This document shows positions 1 through 4,981 of a DNA stretch of 8,735 bases, piece after piece. Each line of letters begins with the position of its first letter. Position 1 is the first letter of the stretch. The notes beneath the pieces are model-generated. The model worked only from the letters and a program-made list of their open reading frames with translations, did not search any database and was not told the origin of the DNA. The translations under genes were made by a program, and so were the position numbers. The stretch comes from JAQVSH01 sp964451605 (GTDB lineage: Bacteria > Bacteroidota > Bacteroidia > Bacteroidales > UBA4181), in the NCBI GenBank assembly GCA_964451605.1, contig CAYVJA010000084.1, positions 1-8,735 of the forward strand, given 5' to 3'.

Positions 1-559
1 GAGCGATGGGGCCACCTTGCCGTGACGGCAGAAGATGATACCGACAGGAAGGCTCAGAGGGACGCCAAGAAATCCTTGAGGGATCAATGGGCAAACGGTC
101 GGCCCGTCCGTCGTCGCCCTGAAGAATATCGGGTGCCCAGAAGTTACGGAGCCTCACCGACGAGAGCGAAGGGATCTCCATGATATAGTTGTACCAGTGG
201 CAGAAATCCTTGCTGTACCACACCGAAGGCACCCCCGAAGCCAGCATCTCATTATCGGTGGTGGCATAAATGTAGTAGATGCCGTTGTACTTAACAATGG
301 TAGGGTCGGCATAGTATCCGGGCAGCAGCGGATTCAGCGCACCGGCCGAAGTAATCTGCAGCGGTGCAGGAGCCACTGCCAGCGGTGCAGGAGCCACAGG
401 CAGCGGTGCAGGAGCCACAGGCAGCGGTGCAGGAGCCACAGCCAGCGGTTCAGGAGCCACAGACAATACGGGTTCGCCCTTCTTCTGTGCGGAGAGTGCG
501 GTTGTAAACCCCGTCAAAAGGATGGCGATCAGGCAGGAAATCCGAAAGGGTTGATTCAT
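1..559 (-). CDS. Secreted glycoside hydrolase family 43 protein, N-terminal part (runs off the window)
   Basis: This is the N-terminal 186 codons of a secreted enzyme that probably removes arabinose or xylose units from plant polysaccharides. Residues 1-24 are a signal peptide (hydrophobic core, then ALSA before QKK). Residues 34-68 are five VAPxPLx heptapeptides, a Pro/Ala linker. From residue 76 the text is typical GH43: NPLLPGYYADPTIV, then YYIYATTDNE, then NFWAPDILQGDDG. The Asp of ADPT (residue 85) is the expected catalytic base of the five-bladed propeller. The start codon lies 3 nt after the stop of the DUF6055 gene, so the two are one operon. After GDDGR (residue 152, about position 104) the frame stays open to the edge, but the residues no longer resemble GH43, where a YYLYxG-like strand would be expected. 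A frameshift, internal deletion or assembly error near position 104 is possible. The family call rests on residues 76-152. Confidence 0.72.
   Translation of the reverse strand, partial: MNQPFRISCLIAILLTGFTTALSAQKKGEPVLSVAPEPLAVAPAPLPVAPAPLPVAPAPLAVAPAPLQITSAGALNPLLPGYYADPTIVKYNGIYYIYATTDNEMLASGVPSVWYSKDFCHWYNYIMEIPSLSSVRLRNFWAPDILQGDDGRADRLPIDPSRISWRPSEPSCRYHLLPSRQGGPIA
360..464. repeat. Five tandem 21-bp repeats inside the GH43 gene
   Basis: There are five consecutive 21-bp units at 360-380, 381-401, 402-422, 423-443 and 444-464. Units 2 and 3 are identical and the others differ by one to a few bases. On the minus strand each unit encodes one VAPAPLx heptapeptide, giving a Pro/Ala-rich spacer between the signal peptide and the catalytic domain. 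The 21-bp period preserves the frame, so changes in copy number would only alter linker length. Confidence 0.9.
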
Positions 560-562
560 ACG

Positions 563-1960
563 CTATTGGAACATGGCATTATCGGGCGATGTGCCCTCTA
601 GTTTAAATTGGTAAGGCCACTGCTCTTCGCCGCTCTGTCCGGCCCCGGCCTGTCCGCCCTGTTGTCCTCTGCGCGCACCAGCTGCCCAATGTTCGGCGGG
701 CGCTCCCATCACCACCAACCAGAGATATTCGGTCTGTTTGGGCACGGTGAAGTGGGCGGTTCCGTTGGCATCGCGATACACCTCGCTGTAGACCCGCTTC
801 CCATTCTGTAAGGAGGCAACAAATCCGTAGCGCCATCCGGCCATTTCGGTCTTCACGGCGCTATATCCCTCGGCACCAGCTATCCCCTTAAAGGTGAGCG
901 CCACTTTGGTTCCGGGGGCAGGTACCTGCAGCTTGATACCATTGTAACCGTAGTTTTGGGGGCACTTCGCAGGGTCGATCCGATACCAACCGTCGGCTGC
1001 CGGTTGGAGCCGCGTAAAATGTTGGTTGGCATAGGGTCGGGCCACCTGCTCGATCCGCTTCATATCCCAAGTGATAAAGCGGCGGTATGCATCGAACATT
1101 TCATCGTTAAACTGGGTTTGTGTTTGCGAATGAATCCGTTTGTAAGTAGTTACGGGATCTTCGCCACGTTGGGTAGCTCGACTCAGATCGGCATAATGGG
1201 TTTTGCCATGTTTAGATTGCCAATACTCCAGCACATAGGGCGTATGGTACATATTGATGGAATGGAGAAAGGCGTAATGGGTTTGCTTCATAAAATCGAC
1301 CAGATGGTAGTTTTCGAAGGTCATCCATTCGGGGTAAACCTGCCAAAGCAGCAGTTGCGCCGACATCTCACCGATGGCTCCGGCGGGGCCGCGCCCCTCG
1401 TTGTCGATTCGCAACAGATACTGGAAACTATGTGCCATTTCGTGTGCCAGTGCACCATAAGGAGTTTTGTTGATTCTTACCGCAGGGGTCCAGAGTATAC
1501 CCACCTTGTTGTCGGATCCTCCGCCAAAGGCAGTGGCTTCGTTGCCCCCAAAGACAAAAATCAGCATCTTGTATTTGTCGGAGATAGAACTCCCTTTGTG
1601 AACCATTTTCAGTTGATTCACATAGTAGTCGTAAAAACGGTCGCACTCCCTGAGGGCAAACTGCACATCGAAACGTTTCTTCTCATCGGGATTAGCCATG
1701 GGATCGTCGCCATACTCCTTATGCCAGAAAAGCGCGAGATTATCCGACTGCACCATACGATGAAAAGAGAACTCGCTCTCCTTATTCTGAAAGTCGTTGC
1801 CCTCGGGCACTCTCGAAATCTTTGCAGGAAGAAAGAGTTCCTTTTCGGGCTGTTTACCTCCGGAAGCACCCAAAACAGGATGGGCGAACCCCATAAAACC
1901 GGCAAACAGAAGGAGGGCAAGCCGTAACTGGCAGACTCCGAAGAAAGTGAGTGATTCCAT
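563..1960 (-). CDS. Secreted DUF6055 family protein with HExxH metallopeptidase-like motif
   Basis: This 465-residue exported protein resembles the DUF6055 family of Bacteroidota, whose function I do not know. An N-terminal hydrophobic segment (residues 12-31, ending VLGASG) is a likely signal peptide. Residues 70-310 form the core: RECDRFYDYYVNQL (104-117), a beta-strand KMLIFVFGG, then AHEMAHSFQ, in which His173, Glu174 and His177 form an HExxH zinc motif. GEMSAQ (197-202) supplies Glu198 as a possible third ligand, as in gluzincin peptidases. Residues 335-460 look like a beta-sandwich, carbohydrate-binding-like domain, interrupted by a Gly/Gln/Ala-rich insert at 427-446. The stop is 3 nt before the GH43 start, so the two are co-transcribed. 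Upstream lies the repeat-built leader, with ACCATT heptamers ending 8 bp before the ATG and no Shine-Dalgarno sequence. Family recall is fairly sure; peptidase activity is inference from the motif. Confidence 0.75.
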   Translation of the reverse strand: MESLTFFGVCQLRLALLLFAGFMGFAHPVLGASGGKQPEKELFLPAKISRVPEGNDFQNKESEFSFHRMVQSDNLALFWHKEYGDDPMANPDEKKRFDVQFALRECDRFYDYYVNQLKMVHKGSSISDKYKMLIFVFGGNEATAFGGGSDNKVGILWTPAVRINKTPYGALAHEMAHSFQYLLRIDNEGRGPAGAIGEMSAQLLLWQVYPEWMTFENYHLVDFMKQTHYAFLHSINMYHTPYVLEYWQSKHGKTHYADLSRATQRGEDPVTTYKRIHSQTQTQFNDEMFDAYRRFITWDMKRIEQVARPYANQHFTRLQPAADGWYRIDPAKCPQNYGYNGIKLQVPAPGTKVALTFKGIAGAEGYSAVKTEMAGWRYGFVASLQNGKRVYSEVYRDANGTAHFTVPKQTEYLWLVVMGAPAEHWAAGARRGQQGGQAGAGQSGEEQWPYQFKLEGTSPDNAMFQ

Positions 1961-2053
1961 ATAAAAAGAATGGTGAATGGTGAATGGTTAATATGCGCTG
2001 ACGCGCAAGTGCTCTGGTGCAGAAAGGAAGTGCTCAAGTGCTTCGAGTGCTCA

Positions 2054-2108
2054 AGTGCTCAAGTGCTTCGATGCGCGGATGCGCATCGAGTGCTGCGCTT
2101 CGCGCGCT
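2054..2108 (-). repeat. 55-bp core repeat, copy 1 (inverted relative to copy 2)
   Basis: These 55 bases are the exact reverse complement of 4853-4907, compared base by base. The core holds a GCGC-rich palindrome, an 8-bp perfect stem (TCGATGCG with CGCATCGA, 6-nt loop) and AGCACT units. Perfect identity in DNA that is degenerate elsewhere suggests recent duplication, conversion or functional constraint. Confidence 0.9.
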
Positions 2109-2112
2109 AACC

Positions 2113-2216
2113 CCCACATTTTCAAATTATCAAATTGCCGAATCATCACATTGCCGAATTATCGAATTATCGAATCATCACATTATCACATTGCCGAATT
2201 ATCACATTGCCTCATT
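2113..2216. repeat. Phased array of thirteen degenerate 8-bp units
   Basis: The plus strand can be cut into 13 successive octamers from 2113 to 2216 with no phase slip. Typical units are ATCACATT, GCCGAATT, ATCGAATT and ATCAAATT. Nearly every unit ends in ATT or ATC, while the first five positions vary among a few words. The period is not a multiple of three and there is no start-to-stop coding logic, so this is not protein coding. A shorter array of the same kind (five units, opposite strand) is at 4801-4840. Confidence 0.88.
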
Positions 2217-2223
2217 GGTGTTG

Positions 2224-2231
2224 GAAAGATA
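2224..2231 (-). promoter_or_regulatory. Weak -7 box candidate for the DUF6055-GH43 operon
   Basis: On the minus strand this reads TATCTTTC, one base from the Bacteroides -7 consensus TAnnTTTG. No convincing TTG lies 19-21 bp upstream. The case rests mainly on the equivalent position in locus III (TATCTTCG at 4779-4786), where the same CAACACC(C)AATGAG motif follows. If correct, the whole repeat tract of locus I would be a transcribed leader of about 260 nt. Confidence 0.35.
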
Positions 2232-2316
2232 GGGAATTGGTTTTCGATCTGTTTGGGGCGAAGTGTGGGTATGGGTGATTTTGGTAGAAATATGGACTTT
2301 ATTAGCAGTATTGCGG

Positions 2317-2525
2317 ATGCTCTGGTGCGCTTCGCGCAAATGGTGACGGTGCGCTTCGCGCTAGTGCTCTGGAGATTCGAAGCGCATGCACGCTTCGAGT
2401 GCTGCGCTGCGCGCGAAACGACAAATACGCGCAAGCGCGGAGCACCAGAGCACTATTGAACCCGCGCGTCAGCGCAGCACTTGAGCACTCAAAGTGCATA
2501 GCACTTTGAAGCACCAGAGCACTTG
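2317..2525. repeat. Composite repeat, locus II: dense palindromes upstream of the methyltransferase promoter
   Basis: This tract uses the same words as loci I and III but in a scrambled, hairpin-rich arrangement. Two copies of GCGCTTCGCGC lie at 2327-2337 and 2351-2361. AGTGCTCTGG (2363-2372) pairs perfectly with CCAGAGCACT (2445-2454). Inside that pair is a hairpin of TCGAAGCG (2377-2384) and CGCTTCGA (2391-2398). GCGCGTCAGCGC (2464-2475) is the exact reverse complement of 1995-2006. TCAAAGTGC (2489-2497) and GCACTTTGA (2501-2509) form a 9-bp stem with a 3-nt loop. AGCACTTGAGCACT units run toward the plus-strand gene, and the last AGCACTTG supplies the TTG of the promoter that follows. Confidence 0.82.
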
Positions 2526-2552
2526 CGAAAAGCACATAAAGCATTATATTTG
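2523..2552 (+). promoter_or_regulatory. Bacteroides-type promoter for the methyltransferase transcript
   Basis: TTG at 2523-2525 is followed after exactly 19 bp by TATATTTG at 2545-2552, a full match to the Bacteroides -33/-7 pattern (TTTG or TTG, 19-21 bp, TAnnTTTG). Transcription would start near 2558-2560, about 200 nt before the ATG, so the structured leader is inside the transcript. The -33 element lies in the last unit of repeat locus II. Confidence 0.72.
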
Positions 2553-2592
2553 TGCCGCTAAAATCATTGGATGCTACGCTTTGCAACGGATC

Positions 2593-2746
2593 GGGTAAGG
2601 TAAGATAACCCCGTGTTTTTCGACACTCGGTTATCACCTCTGGAACTCCGGCTTTTGGCCGGAGGGTCTTTTATTTACCTATATCTCATTATTTTATCGG
2701 GAAAGAGGGTTGGAGCAAAGCTCTCCCCTCGCCCGGTACCTTACCT
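2593..2746 (+). ncRNA. Structured 5' leader, candidate cis-regulatory RNA, of the methyltransferase gene
   Basis: GGTAAGGTA (2594-2602) is perfectly complementary to TACCTTACC (2737-2745); a G-T pair extends this to 2593/2746. The stem encloses three local hairpins. P2 is GATAACC (2604-2610) with GGTTATC (2629-2635), plus an inner GTGT/ACAC. P3 is CTCCGGC (2646-2652) with GCCGGAG (2658-2664), followed by a U-rich stretch. P4 is CGGG (2698-2701), GAGGG (2705-2709) and GAGC (2713-2716) pairing with GCTC (2720-2723), CCCTC (2726-2730) and CCCG (2732-2735). The result is a closed multi-branch fold that ends 15 nt before the ATG, the geometry of a riboswitch or other leader regulator. I find no signature of TPP, cobalamin, FMN, SAM-I/II, glycine, lysine or guanidine classes. 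P3 could alternatively act as an attenuator. Pairing is read by eye; the regulatory function is inference. Confidence 0.55.
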
Positions 2747-2761
2747 GTAAATTTTACTCCA

Positions 2762-3535
2762 ATGAATAACGAAATACCCACGATTCACGATTTCGATATC
2801 AACCTTATTTGTGAATATTTTTCGAACCTCGAGCGGCAAGGACCCGGAAGTCCCGAAGTAACACTACGGGCACTGTCGTTTGTCGATAATCTGACTCCCC
2901 ACTCGCACATTGCCGATGTGGGTTGCGGTACAGGCGGGCAGACGCGGATGCTGGCTCAGCACGCCCCCGGTCAGATCACCGGCATAGATCTCTTTCCACA
3001 CTTTATTGAACTCTTCACCCAAAAAGCGCAAGCGAGTAATCTCTCGCACAGAGTAAAGGGCGTGGTGGGCAATATGGAGAACCTCCCCTTTGAGGAGGGG
3101 TCGCTCGATCTCATCTGGTCGGAAGGCGCCATCTATAACATCGGTTTCGACCGGGGTATTAACGAATGGCGAAAATTCCTGAAGCCCGGAGGCTACCTTT
3201 CTATTACGGAGGCCGCTTGGTTTACGGAGAACAGGCCTGCCGAGATTGAGCAGTTCTGGAACGCAGCCTATCCCGAAATCGACACCATTGCCAACAAGGT
3301 GTTGCAGTTGCAAAAAGCGGGGTATGTTCCGGTGGCCACCTTTATCCTGCCGGAAAACTGCTGGCTTGAGCACTTCTATGCGCTGCAAAGCAAAATCCAG
3401 GAGCCCTTTCTGCAAAAACATGCCGGAAACCGGGCCGCCGAAAATTTTGTAGCCTCCGAACGGTACGAAGCGCTTCTCTACCAGAAGTATAAAGCCTATT
3501 ACGGCTATGCCTTCTTTATCGCCAGAAAGTTATAG
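2762..3535 (+). CDS. Class I SAM-dependent methyltransferase (UbiE-like)
   Basis: This 257-residue cytoplasmic methyltransferase has the complete Rossmann-type SAM fold. Motif I is ADVGCGTGGQT (residues 51-61). The acidic residue binding the ribose is in TGIDLFP (73-79, Asp76). GNMENLPF (103-110) is the adenine-contact loop. LDLIWSEGAIYN (115-126) is the motif around strand 4, and LKPGGYLSITE (140-150) is the strand 5 region. The start MNNEIPTIHDFDINLICEYFS closely matches a family common in Bacteroides, about the same length, with crystal structures but to my knowledge no assigned substrate. The C-terminal half (PENCWLEHFYAL, KAYYGYAFFI) is characteristic of that family. There is no Shine-Dalgarno sequence. 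The gene is monocistronic: strong promoter at 2523-2552, structured leader, and terminator at 3597-3630. The acceptor substrate cannot be told from sequence. Confidence 0.9.
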   Translation: MNNEIPTIHDFDINLICEYFSNLERQGPGSPEVTLRALSFVDNLTPHSHIADVGCGTGGQTRMLAQHAPGQITGIDLFPHFIELFTQKAQASNLSHRVKGVVGNMENLPFEEGSLDLIWSEGAIYNIGFDRGINEWRKFLKPGGYLSITEAAWFTENRPAEIEQFWNAAYPEIDTIANKVLQLQKAGYVPVATFILPENCWLEHFYALQSKIQEPFLQKHAGNRAAENFVASERYEALLYQKYKAYYGYAFFIARKL

Positions 3536-3549
3536 GAAGCTCCAGGAAA

Positions 3550-3578
3550 TTCCCGGATGCTCTGGATAGCTCCGGGAA
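3550..3578. other. Inverted repeat between the methyltransferase stop and the main terminator
   Basis: TTCCCGGA (3550-3557) and TCCGGGAA (3571-3578) form a perfect 8-bp stem with a 13-nt loop. No T-run follows, so it is not itself an intrinsic terminator. It could protect the 3' end of the methyltransferase mRNA or be incidental. Confidence 0.5.
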
Positions 3579-3596
3579 ACTCTGCCGTAAACTATC

Positions 3597-3630
3597 AAAG
3601 CCGCCCCGACATTGCGTTTGGGGCGGCTTT
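3597..3630. terminator. Bidirectional intrinsic terminator between convergent genes
   Basis: AAAGCCGCCCC (3597-3607) pairs with GGGGCGGCTTT (3620-3630), an 11-bp perfect stem with a 12-nt loop. On the plus strand it runs into TTTTCTT, ending the methyltransferase transcript. On the minus strand the same stem follows 2 nt after the stop of the helicase fragment and runs into TTTGATAG, so it can also terminate leftward transcription. Confidence 0.92.
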
Positions 3631-3632
3631 TC

Positions 3633-4754
3633 TTATGCAGTCTTGGCAAACCGACAATCTATCAGGGGGGTAACTGTGCCGACACAGGTAAGGGTTAGTC
3701 GATGCATGGCTCTGGTAACAGCCACATATAGGGTAGCCCTGTCTGGCTCAGAATGGTAGTTGTGGGTATCTGCCTGTGGAATGATTACTTCATCGAACTC
3801 CAATCCCTTTGCCATGAGTGCGCAGGTTACCACAATACCCTTTGCAAAAGCTGCACTGTTTGCAGTAACAAGATGTATATCGGGAGCTGCAGAGCCGTTC
3901 TTTGAATGGTTGACAACCAACTTTTGGCAGATTTCACGGGATTGGAGCGCTGTTTTACAAATGATGCCTAGTGAGGTATAACCGGATGTTTTGTGCATGC
4001 AAATTAAGTTAGATATTGAGTTAATCTCCTCTTCAGCCATTGAAACCATCAGAATTTTCGGCACCTCACCATGCCGGGAAACCACCTCCAAATCGGGGTT
4101 GAAACGGATCTTTTGGGCAAATTGGGTAATCTCGACTGTGGAACGGTAACTTTTGCAGAGCTTCATAATATCGCCCGAAGCCATTGTATGTTGAATCATT
4201 TCGGCTGTCGACGCACCGTATGGATTCACCGCCTGTCCGGCATCACCCAACACTGTTTTACGACAGGCAAAGAGTTTCTGCAGCACTTTATACTGGATGG
4301 GAGAGTAATCCTGCATTTCGTCAATAACCAGATGCTTTACACAACCGGAAGCCGAAAAACCGTCAAGGGCAATATGAAGATAGGCCAAAGGAGCCAGATC
4401 AGCATATTCGAGGGTTCGTTTCTTTTGTAAAACAAACAGTTGGGGCTTACCCATCCACTGGAAAAAGTCTCTGTAAACCTGCAGATCGTTATTTCCGGCA
4501 AACATGTTTCGAATGCTCTTTTTCAGAATATTCTTCTGCGATGTCGTGGCAGTTATGCCATACCTGATATGAGCCATCTCCAGGATATAATCGGTCATGG
4601 GTGCGTAGCGTTGACGCATCGGAAAGCGGTGAAAGCGCCTGAATTGCGCTTCGATATATTCGGCCGGAACGCAAAAATGGTTTGTCAATGCCACGTCGAC
4701 AGCCTTGAAATAGCAATTCTCCATGTGTACGATAAATTTGTCCAGCACATACAT
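3633..4754 (-). pseudogene. N-terminally truncated HelD/UvrD-like helicase (motifs II-VI only)
   Basis: The open frame (373 codons from the first ATG) encodes the C-terminal half of a superfamily 1 helicase. Visible motifs are II (VIDEMQD, 143-149), III (LGDAGQ, 169-174), IV (LCKSYRS, 199-205), V (VTCALMAKGLEFDEVI, 309-324) and VI (LYVAVTRAMHRLTL, 342-355). The Walker A/motif I region and the rest of the N-terminal RecA lobe, about 300 residues in HelD-type proteins, are absent, so ATP hydrolysis is not expected. An in-frame TGA lies 9 nt upstream of the ATG, and the 23 bp beyond it lead straight into the promoter-like edge of repeat locus III. The deletion endpoint therefore coincides with that element. 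No frameshift or stop interrupts the remaining frame, so the truncation may be recent or the fragment may be kept. HelD relatives release stalled RNA polymerase; that role is not expected to survive here. Confidence 0.75.
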
Positions 4755-4755
4755 A

Positions 4756-4786
4756 TTGCCTCAACCTGCCACATTTCCTATCTTCG
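4756..4786 (+). promoter_or_regulatory. Candidate promoter at the upstream edge of repeat locus III
   Basis: TTG at 4756-4758 is followed after 20 bp by TATCTTCG at 4779-4786, one mismatch from TAnnTTTG. The segment CCTATCTT, then CAACACCCAATGAG, is shared with the minus strand of locus I (which lacks one C of the CCC run), supporting a conserved promoter-proximal end. Transcripts would start near 4793 and carry the whole repeat element as a leader of about 190 nt in front of the beta-barrel gene. Confidence 0.4.
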
Positions 4787-4792
4787 ATCCCA

Positions 4793-4977
4793 CAACACCC
4801 AATGAGCCAATTTGAAAATGTGACAATTTGAAAATGTAAGAAAAAAAGAATCAGCGCGCGAAGCGCAGCACTCGATGCGCATCCGCGCATCGAAGCACTT
4901 GAGCACTAGAGCCTCCGCGCTTTCACCATTCACCATTAACCATTTGCGCGAAGCGCACTCACCATTAACCATTAACA
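4793..4977 (+). repeat. Composite modular repeat, locus III, upstream of the beta-barrel gene
   Basis: Reading toward the gene, the modules are: CAACACCCAATGAG (4793-4806); 8-bp A/T-rich units such as AATTTGAA and AATGTGAC (4809-4840); an A-rich patch; the 55-bp GC-rich core (4853-4907); ACCATT heptamers (4924-4944); GCGCGAAGCGC (4946-4956); and more ACCATT heptamers (4960-4976). The ATG follows at 4982. This is the order seen in locus I relative to its own downstream gene. No Shine-Dalgarno sequence is present, so the A/C-rich heptamers form the ribosome-docking region. Confidence 0.85.
4853..4907 (+). repeat. 55-bp core repeat, copy 2
   Basis: This is the exact reverse complement of 2054-2108. 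The internal hairpin is TCGATGCG (4872-4879) with CGCATCGA (4886-4893) and a 6-nt loop, flanked by GCGCGAAGCGC on the left and AGCACTTGAGCACT on the right. Together with copy 1 it brackets the methyltransferase and the truncated helicase as a 55-bp perfect inverted repeat. Confidence 0.9.
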
Positions 4978-4981
4978 TAGT

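Larger units (their letters stand above)
1968..2231 (-). repeat. Composite modular repeat, locus I, upstream of the DUF6055 gene
   Basis: Read on the minus strand toward the gene, the modules are: a TATCTTTC promoter-like box (2231-2224); CAACACCAATGAG; an array of 8-bp A/T-rich units (2216-2113); a GC-rich core with GCGCGAAGCGC and a palindrome built on TCGATGCG (2108-2054); further AGCACTTG units down to about 2008; the palindrome GCGCGTCAGCGC (2006-1995); and three ACCATT heptamers (1992-1968), then the ATG at 1960. Locus III has the same order and orientation relative to its gene. The tract has no credible coding content. Whether it is transcribed as a 5' leader depends on the weak promoter call. 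Bases 2232-2316, between this and locus II, show nothing I can interpret. Confidence 0.85.

Noticed and set aside
197..601. Plus-strand frame with repeated RSHRQRC peptides
   Set aside because: It is the antisense reading of the 21-bp tandem repeats in the GH43 gene.
956..1927. A 323-codon plus-strand frame
   Set aside because: It is antisense to the DUF6055 gene, which has a signal peptide and recognisable motifs; the antisense product resembles nothing I know.
2008..2216. CRISPR array
   Set aside because: Units are 8-9 bp, contiguous and degenerate; there are no 25-40 bp conserved repeats with unique spacers and no cas genes.
2017..2637. Several open reading frames of 70-135 codons on both strands across repeat loci I and II
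   Set aside because: They are read entirely from short-period repeats and palindromes, give Ala/Arg/Ser- or His/Ile-rich low-complexity proteins, and conflict with the promoter and repeat structure.
2646..2675. Stand-alone intrinsic terminator between promoter and methyltransferase
   Set aside because: The stem is good, but the T-rich part is interrupted (GGTCTTTTATTT) and the hairpin sits inside a larger closed fold in the leader of an intact gene. I keep it as a possible attenuator only.
2594..2745. Miniature inverted-repeat transposable element bounded by GGTAAGGTA / TACCTTACC
   Set aside because: No target-site duplication is visible and the three ordered internal hairpins before a start codon fit an RNA leader better.
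4489..4978. Minus-strand open frames through repeat locus III
   Set aside because: They overlap the recognised helicase frame or consist of translated repeats; similar peptide text appears at locus I only because the DNA repeats are shared.
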